Assembly (NCBI RefSeq): GCF_020382885.2
Contig: NC_058512.1
Location: forward strand, 6,784,802 to 6,848,801
DNA from: Scatophagus argus
Taxonomy: Eukaryota > Chordata > Actinopteri > Scatophagidae
Direction: 5' to 3'
Length of the DNA stretch: 64,000 nucleotides
Shown: positions 1-12,819 of the stretch, in pieces
How positions within the stretch are numbered: the first letter of the stretch is position 1
Layout of the letters: every line of letters begins with the position of its first letter
Program-made: the position numbers and the translations under genes
Notes under the pieces: model-generated
The model's input: the letters and a program-made list of their open reading frames with translations, nothing else
The model's database searches: none
Told to the model about the DNA's origin: nothing

Positions 1-982
1 CCTTCTTACAGCGTGGCCTGTATAATTGAAAAGCCTTCGTTGACTATTTTAAGACACTAGTGGGAACATACTCCCATGTGTGTGCCACGGCTGGGAATGG
101 GGCTCTCTCTTTTTCTCTTGCATTTGCTGATTGCTAAACAAGTATGGTGTCTTTGGCTTGTTCTCTTCTATCATTACCGTATTGTATTGAATATACAGAA
201 ACTCAAACAAAAGCTTAAAGCAAATATCTCTTGTCTTGACCACGACAATGACCTGTCACTTGTGTGACAAAATAAGAACGATGAATTTCACAATTAAGAG
301 AAGGGGGAAAAAGGCTGCATCGTCATAACTGGTTGGGTGTTTTTGAACAGGTTTTTACTCAGACCAGACCATCTGTTCTTCACACCGCTCTACAATCCTC
401 GACCACCAACATCCCGCAAACCAAAATTAACGTTGTTTCACTGTGAGTAAAAAGTTTAAACAAACAGAAATATCAGCAGTCAGCGTCTTCTCTCTGCCCC
501 CGAATCGGCCATAATAGACCCTTTGTTCAGCTGAAATTATAAACTCTTATTTTGGACGTGGTATGCATGTGTCAACTGGTGCCTTGTGCGTCATGATGAT
601 AAATGCTTCGTACCTAAAATTATAACTTCAAAAAAAGTCACACACTAATTTATAAGTTCATCACACTTAAAACACTGACAAACAAGGAGCATAAAGTGAA
701 AACATACTTTTACACTGTAACTGCAAGTAGTGACAGATTTATGATCCTCACGAGCTTCCTAACCTGAAGTCACTGAACTCATTACAGAGGGTAATAATGA
801 AGGTGGGGAAATTGGAGTCTAGGTACAGCGTAAGTTGTCAAGGTTGAGACATACATGTTTCCAAGTCAGTGAAAACAGATCTTACATCACATGTCTGGCT
901 TAAACATTGTGAATCACACATGGAGGAAGCACCTGCTGGTAAATTACTAAACTTTCCAGAGAGTTTTAGTAATAAACAAGAC

Positions 983-1480
983 TGGGAGTCTACAGCCATG
1001 CTAGCAGTGGCTGTACTTAAGCACAGTAGTGCATTGAGGTTAATGTTAATGTCAGCATGCTAGCATGCAATGTGTTCAGAATCTTAGTTTAGCGTGATAG
1101 CATGGTAGCATTTTCACAAAGAGCAGCAAAGGCTGATATGAATGTCATTAGTTTTACAGGCATTTCACTGTAAACTAATGTGTAAAACAAATGTAAAACT
1201 TTGACCTCATGATGGTGTTAGATCAAAACTTAGCGGCTCACCAAAGTTATTATAATTCATCCTGAGGTGGACATGACTGTGTGTGCAAAAATTCATAACA
1301 GTCCGTAGTTGTTGAGACATTTTACTCAAAGCCAAAAATGTGGACCTCATGGTGGTGCTACAGGAAAAATCACGAGTTCGCCAGTGTTATTCAGATTCTT
1401 CCAGGATTCATCCTCTAGGAATCATGAATGAACAAAATTGTGTGCCACTCCATCCAGTAGCTGTTGATAAAATTATTGGG
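983..1480 (-). repeat. Dispersed TTAGCATGCTAA-family repeat, copy A
   Basis: Starts GGGAGTCTACAGCCATGCTAGC, then has GCATGCTAGCATGC near 1056-1071 and AATTCATCCTGAGGT-like phrases that recur in the other copies of this window. Decayed. The family is a high-copy fish repeat whose class I cannot assign from sequence. Confidence 0.6.
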
Positions 1481-1541
1481 TTAAATAAAAACTTTGATCT
1501 ACTGGAGCTAGAGAAAAAGTCAGGCAATCACTTAAATAATC

Positions 1542-1587
1542 AGGATTCATTCTTTGGATTCATTCTTTCAACCAAAGAATGAATCCT
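1542..1587. repeat. Perfect 16-base inverted repeat, 14-base loop
   Basis: AGGATTCATTCTTTGG at 1542-1557 is exactly complementary in reverse to 1572-1587. GGATTCATTCTTT also occurs twice in tandem at 1543-1555 and 1556-1568. It could form a stable hairpin and may be a fragment of a foldback element. Confidence 0.85.
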
Positions 1588-3769
1588 GGTTCATTCTTAG
1601 GATGCCATAAGTGTTTGTATCGAATTTAATGGTAATCAGTTGTTGAGTTTTGTTGCCAGCATAATATTGGTACATAGTCATAACTAAAGACAATTCATCT
1701 TTAAAATTATTTTGTAATAGTTTGAGAGAGAAACCAAGAACTATACACTACCAAGGCAGAGTCACAAAAAAGAAACCCTCTGTGGTGCTTGTAGTAAAAA
1801 TATCTTTTTTATATATGGAAATAGAGACCCATAAAGCCCTTTAAGTAACACAAAGGCATAGTCCCCCAACTCCAACAAATAGGCCTAATACCACATGAAA
1901 GACATGCTCTGCTCTAATTCCATTTGTCATTAGAACATGTCTTAACTCCCAGATTTACTCGATGTACCTCTTCAGACAGAAGCTCTGATTATCAGTGTTT
2001 CACCACATGCTGGTGTTTGATAATCTCTGATGAATAGGAAAATCTCTAGAAAAACAGACACCAAAGCTAAACATGCACTATTTCCCTTTTACTGCTTTAC
2101 TCAAGTGATTGTATTATTATCAAGTTCAAGTAATGCACTGCAGCAGAGGATGAAACTAGATGAGAGCATGTATAAAGTGACGTTGCAATTAACATCAACC
2201 ATAACAGATTCAAGCAATACAAATTACTCATGTAAAATCAATCAAATTAAACTGTAAAACATGAGTGGACGCCAAAAGTATGTAGAGTTTTCAGGAATTT
2301 GTAATCCCACACTACGCTACACACACTACTGTAGTCTGGTAATACTTGAATGCAATGAAGGGTTGACAGTATGCAGGTTTCTTAGCATCCAATCACAACA
2401 GACGAATTCCTGGCTGATATACACAACCAATCAGACAACAACTGGCCCGACTTGGTCCAAATGTAACAAAAACAAACAAACAGACAAACAAAAAAACTGT
2501 CTACTATTACAAATGCTCACTAATTAACATACTATATCTAATTGCTTGCTTCACTTGGCTCCAGGTAGTCACATTACCTGGCTGATGTTCTTTAAGGAAG
2601 AAGAAGTATGCATTCCATCATTTATTTGGTGTAGTCTGCTGACACAATGAAAACCTGATAGCTGTCAGTGCTTGACACATCAAGATGATGCCATGTCAGT
2701 AGTTCATAGTCTTCATATACCTCATCAGAACTACCCTGTATTTCAAATAAATAAAACAGCAACATTCAGCAGATTAAATGTGCCAGTGAGAATCGTGCAA
2801 AGGAGCTCTGCAACGAGACATAGCAAGTGTGTTTCCAGATTTCAAAGTTAGCCACAATCATTACATTTGATTCCAGAAAAAGATCAAAGAGAGCAGAAGG
2901 GAACCCGCACACTGCAGACATCAGGAAAAGCTCCTCACCAGAGGTCTATAAAAATAGACGCTTTTTTACATTTCAAGCGTGCTCAAGACTCAGTGCACAA
3001 TTACATCAATGGTTCCTACACGGTGCACTATATCACATACAATGAGAAAGATAGAGTGCAAGAGATTTTGCCACATTTATGACACGCAATAAATGACAAA
3101 CAAAATTAGAGAATGACTTATTCTCTAATTTTCTCTTAGTGTTATGGGTGTCCGCTGTGGCAACAACCAACATCGCCACGCTGTCTCTCCACAATAAAAC
3201 AGTGGCAGTAAGTTACTTGACAAATCGGTTTAACATTCATTGTTACAAATATGGCTATACATATATGGACAAATTTCCAAAGAAGGTAAACAGTGTTGTT
3301 GTGCAGCAATTCAAATTCACACTTGTGCACTTGGATGGATTAACAGGCCATGCAGGTGCCTTTTGACCCTTCAGACAGTGTGTATAGAATGCGTATGTGT
3401 ATGTTGATCAATCTTCATAAAGCAATTAATTGACAGTGTACATTTCTCTCAATATCTAACTCTGCATAATGGGAATAGAATGCTATTGTTCACCCCTGCA
3501 TTTTGCATTTTACTTAGAACTTGCTTTTTACATTTAAAAGGCGAGAACATTTTACGAGTGTCACAAAAACACTTTGTGGGAAGTCTTAAAAAGATGCTAT
3601 AATTTTTCAGTTAGAGAGCCAAGATTGTAAACGAAGGCTGCAGTCACCAGATACAGGTAGAACACACTATTGCTGTTAAAGGTTAAATGTTGTTTCAAGA
3701 TTGTCGGAAACAGATTACTTTGTTCCCTCTGAGAGTTAGTTGGGTGCTGGCCAAGAAACATTGAGCCAC

Positions 3770-4010
3770 CTAACACCCCATAAAACAGTAACTGTTTTCT
3801 TTGTTTGTTTGTTTGTTTGTCTTTTTCACCTTTGGCTAGATGAACCAGGCGAGCTGGTTCCCATCATGCTAACCTAAGCTAACTGAATTGAAGTTCTCAT
3901 CTAACTTGTTCTAAAAAAAGGTCAAAAAGAAAAGCATTTCCCACAGTGTTAAACTCTCTGCGCTTCTTAAGATGTGTGTAAAAACAAAAACAAAAACAAA
4001 ATGGTTCCTT
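3770..4010 (+). repeat. Possible decayed copy of the foldback element family, with (TTTG)n
   Basis: A TTTG microsatellite (3800-3820) is followed by ATGCTAACCTAAGCTAAC, TTCTCATCTAACTTGTTCT and GCATTTCCCACAGTGTTAAA, which echo the element near 32 kb. Heavily diverged. Confidence 0.35.
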
Positions 4011-4720
4011 TAAACAAATACTGCAAGCATGCAAATGAGGACTCTGCACGAATTACTGCTGAAGACTATACCAAGATCCCTAACTCTACTGGCTCTGCAT
4101 TATAGTTAGCTTAAATTAACAGCCACTTCAATAACAATAAAGTAACAGTAGGCAAGCTAATGAAACACTGAAGTGTTTCCAGCGTGCAAGTCTGACCCAG
4201 ACTTCACTCACACCCACCAGCATACTTTCCCCTTACATCAGCAAAGCTTTTTATTAATCATAAAACAAGATAATATAAATTGTCACTGGCACTGCAGACA
4301 ACACTGTGGAGTTTTTTTTTTGTTTTTTTTTTTTGTTAAACTGTGCATTACGCTCTCATAAAATCCCCACTTTTTATTCAATACAGCATGTCTAGACTAT
4401 ATTTTTATTATCATTATCGCCAGTAGCTAATTAGAATTTTATTGTGCAAGTCAATTGGGGTTTTGGTGTGCCTTTGTTTTTCTAAGTTTTTGTCATTCCT
4501 TGTGTCTCTGGGGGAATGCCAGTCAACCAGTTAGTCAGCCACCCACTCAGATTTAGAGGAACCACAAGGAACCAGGAACCGTCTGCATGTCTCCCCGAGC
4601 ATCACTGAAATAGAAAAAGAAGAGCACTGCTGTGTATCCGACACACTGAAAGGAGGTTTGGAGCCAAGACGTTGACGAGCTGATGTGACAGGACAGTGTC
4701 AAGTACAAAACAACAATCCA

Positions 4721-4992
4721 GCAGCCGTGGCCTAGAGGTTGGAGAAGCGGCTTGTGATCAGAAGGTCGATGGTTCGATTCCCCCACTGGACGAGCAGTGT
4801 GGTGGAGTGATGTCCCCATCCCCCATTAGCTGGCTGATGTGCCCTTGAGCAAGGTACTTAACCCCCAATATGCTCCTCCGGTGTGTTTCACTGCATGTTG
4901 CGTGTGTGTGTTTCAATCATAAGTATAAGTGATGGGTTAAATGCAGAGAAGTAATTTCCCAGCTTGGGATTAATAAAGTAAAAAAAAAAAAA
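4721..4992 (+). mobile_element. tRNA-derived SINE, copy 1
   Basis: The head resembles a tRNA gene: A-box-like TGGCCTAGAGG at 4728-4738 and B-box GGTTCGATTCC at 4771-4781, which is an internal RNA polymerase III promoter. A body follows with CCCTTGAGCAAGGTACTTAA, then a tail GGGATTAATAAAGTA and an A-run at 4981-4992. The A-run and orientation fit LINE-mediated retroposition. It is shorter than the copy near 53 kb, lacking part of the middle. Confidence 0.85.
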
Positions 4993-5084
4993 CTTTCCAA
5001 CAACTCTCCATCTCTTATTGTAGATTCTGTGTATTGACTGTATTTACATCACTCAAGGTGTTCTACCATGATTTTAGCTTTTTA

Positions 5085-5235
5085 TGCTAGTAAGTGTACT
5101 AAGTTGCTGTCATAAATTGGTGAACATGGTAAACTACCACTAACACCTCATTGTGAGTATGTTAGCATGCTAATGTTAGCATTTAACTCAAAGATTTGCC
5201 TCACACAGCCTCATGCCTGCAGACTTGAGTCTAGA
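5085..5235 (+). repeat. Dispersed TTAGCATGCTAA-family repeat, copy B (partial)
   Basis: Contains TGAACATGGTAAAC, TGTTAGCATGCTAATGTTAG and CCTCACACAGCCTCATGCC, the right-hand part of the family consensus as inferred from the copies here. Confidence 0.6.
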
Positions 5236-6761
5236 CAAATCAGGCAACGTATATCTTTCAACAGTGATCAAACTGATTGCATCTGTTTCTGACAACTGTT
5301 GTCTCACATTTCTGTCCAGGGCATCAGGATCATCAGTCATGCTGAAACTTTTCACCCGTACTGTATTTCCTCACGTGATTTAGTTGATGTCTTGTATTAC
5401 AAAATGTATTTGGTGAAGAATTAAAACCTGCTAATGGTAGCATTTTTCCTCTTACAGTGTAGCTAATGTCCTTTCCTGTCTGCTGATAAATTAGTGAATG
5501 AAGAAGATTTTTTTGTTTTTGCAGGAAAGTGCATAGAAGAATTTGATTTACTGTAACATTTTAATGCACCGAGGCTCAGTGTAAGTATCCAACATCCAAA
5601 GCTGACATACGAATGAATGTAAATAAGCCTGTTTACATGTTCTGACACTACTTTGGCATCGACAGGTAGCAGCGGTGAGGGGAGGCTGACAGTGTGGAAG
5701 CATCAGTGAAAAGAACGGTGAGAGCCACACAGATACAAAGAAAGAGACTGAAACTGAAAGCAGCCTGCAAGTTGTTTATAGGGCAGATGTGGTGCTGGTG
5801 ATGCTCCTTATAATAGAGTTGGTGGTTGGTGTCAGGTTACCCCCCCACCTCCTCCTCTGTGTGTCTCTTTTTTGCTTTCTCCCTCTTTCTGTCACCCTGG
5901 CTACATTGGTTCCTGGCTCATAGCTCTTTATTTACTCTTTTAGACCTCACAGTTACAGGACAATTACCCCTGAGGACGTCATCAGCTCTCTCTTCACTCC
6001 ACAGCTGTCGGTGGTGGAGTCCAAAGGCAAGACACAAACACGGGGGAAGGAAGGGCAGAGGTGGGGACAGAAGATTCCCCACAGAAGGACTGTCAGGCTT
6101 CCATGGAGGCTGTTTGTGCCCCCATGACTGAGAGGTAAACAGCAGGTGTTATATAAGGGATGCCTGGGGTGATAATCTAAGAAGGGATTAGTTAAAATAG
6201 CATAGAGTAGATTGGGTGACACAACAAGAAACTCGCAGCATTGTTTGGGGTGGCTGTAATGCCTGCTTCACCCTCTGGCAGACACGTAGGCCACTTTGTG
6301 TGTACTTTTACACCACTTCTTCTGGGAGGTGAAGCCCCTTCACATGCTGTCTTCTTGTTCCCATGAGTGGATACATGAAAGTCCAGTAAATATTTTCCCC
6401 AGGTGAGCCACAAGGCTGCAGTAAACACATGTCTCATCGCCATGTTGAAGATTTTGATGAACTTGCCCCGAGAACGTGGACAGTGTTTTAAAAGTAATAG
6501 TGAGAAGTTCTCTGGTCCTAATCAGCCTCTTTAATTCTAGTACCATCATAGCTATGGGCAATAATTATAATTAATTTTACTTTACATTGATGTAAATGAA
6601 TGTGTGTTGCCACTGATAACTGATATCATGTCTTATAAGGTCAAACCCGCAGAGCTCTGCGAGAGAGACATGATTGTTGTTGATCTGCTTGAGCACTTCC
6701 ACTTGCTGCTTTTCATTTTTGTCTTTCTCCTTTTATTCTCTCATATATCAGTCTGTCTGCA

Positions 6762-6768
<7 letters not shown>

Positions 6769-6793
<25 letters not shown>

Positions 6794-6794
6794 A
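6769..6794. repeat. (CA)13 microsatellite
   Basis: Uninterrupted dinucleotide run after a CT-rich lead. Confidence 0.95.
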
Positions 6795-9700
6795 GCCACG
6801 CAGCTGCTTGCCAAGCAGTAATCTGATGGGCAGAGCTGTACCCAGATGGTTTGATTCATAGTCCCGCTGTTAGCTGCTGATGTTAAACAGGTGTTACCTG
6901 ACCTTCATTCCACTGCTGCTCTTCCCTCCTTTGCTCCACCCTATTTCCTCTGTGTAAAACAACACTGTATTATGTCTCTTCCCAGCCCTGCTATTTTTTA
7001 CTGACACTAGCGTTACAAATCCTGTAATTACTGGCTGGCAAATTGAATTTAAGTGACATACTGACGCCTTTTTATTTTGCCAATATTCTAATCAGAAGCC
7101 AATCACCGGTTTGTGTAAACTTGGCCTGAAGCAATTGTCTCCCAGACTGCATTTGGTGCCTCCAGTTATTATGTTCTGCTAATGAGAGCTTCTTTCCATT
7201 GTAGTAAACCACCCGATTTGGATGCCATCACTCAATTAAATTGGCGTTATAAGTGGGTAAACAGCACAGTTTTCTATGTACCATTAAAGCTTTTAATGCT
7301 GATCAAAACGTCTGGCAGTGCTAAAGTTTGCTGGGTTGCTGGGCACACGCATATTGAGGCGTGTGCCCGTTTTGCCTAATGATCCATGGTGCGATGATTG
7401 TTTGTCTTTCTGTCTTAGGGAAATAATTGATTAGGCGTATATTTTTACTGGAAACAAATCTGATTACAATTAAAAGACCAAGTATTTCAGGAGTTTCTGT
7501 AATTTCCTGGCTCTTGCGCCTGAATTCTGTATTTTCTTTATGCTATACAAATCAAGATGTAGCCTTATCTCTCTGGTGCTGATATTATTCAACACTGTGT
7601 GGCTATAAATAAAAAAAGCCTCGTCATGTAATTACTGGGCTTGCCGGAAGGCTGATACCCTCTACTTATTTGGCCAAACATTACAGTTCCGGTTGGGCCA
7701 GATCAAACACACTCCAGCCATCATTCCCCTCTTTGGTGATGTATTGCAAAGTGTTTAATTATGTCAGAAATTTATGTTCTGAGAAAGTGGATCATTCAGA
7801 TTAAGTTCATGTACAGCCTCCCCCAGTCCACACACGTGAGCATGCAAACTGTTTTAAATAGACCACTAGTGTTTCCCACGCGTGAATACAGCAAGACAAC
7901 AAACCTTGTTTTCATAACAATTTTTCTAAATATTTAAGTTGAAAATGCAGGTCATAAAATTCTGTCCTTTTTATTTCATAGACTGTACTGAGGATGACAA
8001 CACTTTGGTGTCTTAGAGCTGTTAATCTCGCCTCAGGGCATAAAACAGCTCTGGTTATCTTTATCTCCACTGAATGGGGGGATACACAAAGAGAAGAGGG
8101 TAAGGTGGTAACCCAAGCTTTGGGCCAGTGTCGCAGGGTAGCGTGCTGAGTGTGAGAGGCCTAGATTGTATCCTGTGTTTCCCGTGGCTCGGAGAAAAGA
8201 CTTCGTTCTCTTTGCCGGTGTCCGATGTCACTGGATCCAGTGGCTGCTCTGGTTACCTGTGAATCCTACTGGGGAAAAGCTGATAGAGAGTTTTTCAGTA
8301 TGATTTTTTACTACAGCGAAATCTGCATCACATATTTCTTGCATAAAATGGGCAATTCACAGCAACATGCAACAACTTGAGTGACTGTGTTTACATTGGC
8401 AAGCAAATAGAATATTCTAACACAAACAAATCCATTTTTATTATCATTTTCATGAGATACCTTCAATTTTGGAGAACTTGACAGTCATCCTGCCAGTCAT
8501 CCTATACATGGGAAGAGCAGGGTAAGGTGACCAGAGAGGTTGTTCTGGGATAAAGTGATACAAAGCAGCAGGTGTGGGAAGAAATGTCTCGTTTTTCTAT
8601 TCTACTCAAACTCTGCCATTTCCCAAGGTGGCCATCAGTAGCTTAGATTTCCAACCGTCTGACCCGTGTGTGCATTGACATTGTATGTGTGTTTAAGGGA
8701 GAGAGAAATAAAGAAAATGGGGGGAGGTGAATGGTGCAGGATATGAGCACAGTGTGAGAAGCATGCAGAACTGTATTCAGCTTTAAGTTCCTGTGACGTA
8801 GTTTTTCATATACAAATCCAGACACTTGGGATTTCAGATCCCAACTTATGCTGTGCAGCCAAACATTATTCAAACTTTAATCGAAATCCTAGTGGAGATA
8901 TCTGTTGGGGCTAAAGACTACAAGTGTTGAAATGAATAAATAAATCTTAACAGATTATTGATATTTTAGTTGCATTGTCGGTAAAGTGGGCATCATGCTT
9001 TGCTAAGGATGAACATTTCGATAAAAACTGTGAGACATACACTTTCTTTCCTTTTTAAAAGTGGATGAGACTACATGTGGGACTACAGCCAGGAGGCCTC
9101 TTGGCAAACAGAGTAGAAATAGTGAAGAACACAAAAATAATGTATATGAAGACTTTTAAAACCCCACTAATTTACACATAATATGTCACTTTTTGAAACC
9201 ATACATAATTGGGAGTGGTTATGGACAGGATTATTTCTTGACAGAGCCAAAGTCAGGCTACGAGCAGTGCCTGAACAGAGCCAAGCCTGCTAGCTAAGCG
9301 AAGTTTGATATTTGGTGAACAGATAGGAAAGTTGTATTGCTTTTCTCTTGGCAAGTAAATAAGGTTGTCTTTAAAAATGTCATACTATTCAAAACAAAAG
9401 GAGAAACCTTCGGGGTTTATGTGTACCTGGCTTGTATTTACTCTTCTTCAGCTACTAAAGAAATATTCAGGTATAGCTGTCAGACACACAAAGCATAAAG
9501 AGATTAAATCAAACGTGTGGAAGCCTGCATGCTGTAGAAATACTCTGACAGTGATTATTTACCTCATATTTTACATAATGTAGCTCTCTTAACAGTATAT
9601 TAGCAGCTTGTGGTTTGAGAATACATGCGTTCATGAGGCTTTGAAGGGCAGAGGCAGTCTTTTCTCTGATGTGTGTTAAGCTGTTTGGTTCAGCTTGTAC

Positions 9701-12700
9701 CCCCTCTGGCCTGTAATTAGAAGAAATCTGGTAGAGTCCTGACTACAGAACGGGTTGTTCACTCACTGTGAGAAATGTGTTCTCATTTCTCACACTGCTA
9801 ATGACCCATACCTTGCATTTATACAAAGGAGAAGCAGGAGTGGAGCATGAAAAGCCTAAAACAGACAGATGACTTGTTGTGCACAAGTCTGAACTCAAAC
9901 CATGATAATACATAGCAGGCCTATCTCTATCTTCAGTCCACTGCAGTGCATGCCTAAGACACTCCAGAGAGCAAAGCAAATATGCTTACTCAGTTTCCCT
10001 GGATTCCCTCTGAAGTGCTCCTCTGTGTTTGCTGCCAACTGAACAGCATGATTTTGTCATTATTTCTTATCCTTGTTTTCCCCTTACCCCCCACCCCCCT
10101 TATGCTGCTTTGTTTACGTGTCATCTAAACTTACTTAAGTAAATGCATCATCGCTAGACGTTCAGCGAACTTCATGGGAAATCCTTGTAAATGTCCCAGA
10201 AGATGCACTGACATCAAAGAAGGAGTTTATTTTAGGGTAAAGTATACACGGTATATGGAAGAGAAGAGGAATGAAGCAAGTGCAAGAGGGAGGGAGAGAT
10301 TGGCTGCGAAATGTCACAAACATCTGTTCCTTGATGATGCAACTGCATCATGTTTGCAGCTCAGTGAAGCAGGAGCATTATGGTTTTTATGAAATAGACC
10401 AAACCCTTCACCTTGTAGCTGCTCGTGAAGGTAAACTGCGAACTTGTTGTATTGCAAACCTGAAAAGGAGCTTAACCCTTTGAAAGTAAATGAGTCATCA
10501 ACAATACATAAGCGTGCTCCCTTTACACACCCTTTCCTACAAAGTGAGGAAAGCCCTTTGTGTAGTCTTATTGATGCAAAAATCATGGAGCTATGCATGC
10601 GCACGTACATAATGAGAGTGACACCATCGTCATGTGGCGTGATGCCCAGTAATTCCGGATCCTCACTCCTGCCCCGCCAAAGTGAAGGCTCCCCACGCCT
10701 TGATCTGGTCTGAGTCAGCAGAGCGGGGCTGGTGCCCTGCAGATTTAGCCCATGTTTGTGTGAGCAGGGCTGAGCAGACATGCAGGGGGGTGGGGGGTTG
10801 GAGACAAAATTGACTACACAAGAAAAGCAAGAACTGAGCTATGGTTTAGGCAACTTTAATGATATAGTATATGAAAAGGTATTTAGGAGGTAATTACATA
10901 ATCATAGAAAAGCATGGGGTTCATTTCTATTGTACTACAATACAATAGAAGTGACTTAAACAGTCTTCCATATTATTAAATATCTAAATAATCTGCTTTG
11001 CTTTGTCATGATATATGCAGAAATATGAACTCATCACTCCCTGATTATTTTCTGGGAAAAAAGGAGATTTTTATGTGTCAGTGATGAAAAGCATCACACA
11101 CTACAGGCAGTAAGGGAGCTGAATTTGATTAAATGCTCCTGGTTAAATATCAAATATAAATATGACCCCTTCAAATTTATTTGTCACATAACAAAAGACC
11201 TTGTCTCTAACATAACTGCCTGGACCCCGCTTCGCTTCTCTCCCTTAGTGGAGGTTGGAAACATTGACACTATCATAATTTTACTGCAGTATTTATTGCA
11301 CCCGCTGAGACATACATTACATGTCGCCTGTGTTTTAGGGCCTGAAACACTCGGCTCACTTTAAACAGCTGCTCAGCCTCTCACGGGCAGCGCAGGGCTG
11401 ATGTATTTCATGGGATGTTTCAAAGCATCGTTTGGAGATATGAAATTCTATATCAGTCATATTCTGGAATGGCTCATGGAAAATGACTTCTCGGGGTGTG
11501 TTATTGGGTTCATTGGTAATTTATGGACATATTGAGTGCATAACACTTCAGCTGCTCTTGGTGTTTATTGACGGATGTGTGGAAACTGTAGAGTCGATCA
11601 ATAACAACGTGTTTACACAGAGAGACAGCTTTCAAATCTGAAATCATCTTGACAGAAATGGTAAAAGAAAGGCAAAAAATAGAAAAAAGAAGCTTTTACC
11701 AGTTTCATTGCTTTCAGCTACCACTAACAGTCCCACAATTCAACGTGTCGCATTTTGCACTGTAGATGTGAAATTATTCCATGTGCTTCCCCACACCTGT
11801 AACTGATGACAGTGCCCATATATCTATAGTGTTACCTCAGCAACCACACTATTTAAATTTTCACACCACCAATTCTGTGATCATACAACCATCTTGATCT
11901 GCTGAGCTCTCTTCCCATTTCCACCATCCATGAACACGGCATCAAGCAATGCAGCTTATCTGCACTAAATCCCAGCATGCACTGGACAGAAGGCGGGGAA
12001 AGAGTCCAACATATTCACACTTATATGCACCTCTCAGGATAGTGCTGAGCCACCATGATGCAACATATTTATGTTGTTGTTGTTGTTAATCTTGCACAGT
12101 GAGACAAAATCATAAAAACCCACAGTATAAGGTTTTCTCAAAACAATAACATTAAGAAAACTTAAGGGATTTACAAGAAAATTAACATGACCAGTGCTGC
12201 TAGACTAGAATAGAGTATCACGAAATTGTGACCATTTCCCCCCCCCAAAAGCCAAACACACACAATACACTTAATACACAAATACACTTTTTCACGTTCC
12301 CCTATGTTACCAATGCAGTCTCACAAACACATTGAAAAACATCAACTGAACGGCCACAAATGAATTTCATAATCTGTTACAAGTTGTTCTTTGGTTAAAC
12401 TGTGCTCAGGCAAACCTTCATTAATGAGGTCATGATGTTTTAGGCTATAACATAAATAACAGCAGTTTAACGTAATCGTTTCACAGGGCGTTAGGAAGAG
12501 TCCCTGGGGCTCATGACCTTTAATTTCACCTGAATGTTAATAAACACAATATCAGAAAGTATCAGAGTTGAAAAGGAGCTTTTGTCAGATTGCAGCATAT
12601 GAGGATAATAGTTGTTTCAATGATCTGCTGATGTTTGTGACGCACTGGAGTTCGGCCACATCCTTAACCTGATTTGTCGTTTGGCCATACATATTTTTTG

Positions 12701-12780
12701 CTTTAGATCATGTTGTTTGTCTGTAATGCGTCCAACTCTCTGAGGTCAGAGCTTTTGGTTAGTCTGCAGAGAAAGAGAAG

Positions 12781-12784
<4 letters not shown>

Positions 12785-12816
<32 letters not shown>
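12785..12816. repeat. (GA)16 microsatellite
   Basis: Uninterrupted GA run within a purine-rich stretch that continues to about 13040. Confidence 0.95.

Positions 12817-12819
<3 letters not shown>

Larger units (their letters stand above)
1..4720. other. Gene-free DNA, left edge
   Basis: Apart from the repeat copies and hairpin listed separately I see no coding exon, RNA gene or intact element. Short open frames (up to 88 codons) show no family features. Confidence 0.5.

Noticed and set aside
4721-4800. Possible tRNA gene
   Set aside because: Box A and B are present, but the sequence continues into a SINE body and tail and a second copy exists near 53 kb; it is a retroposon head.
10314-10781. 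155-codon open frame, minus strand
   Set aside because: Overlaps open frames on the other strand, shows no domain, signal or repeat, and has no plausible exon partners.
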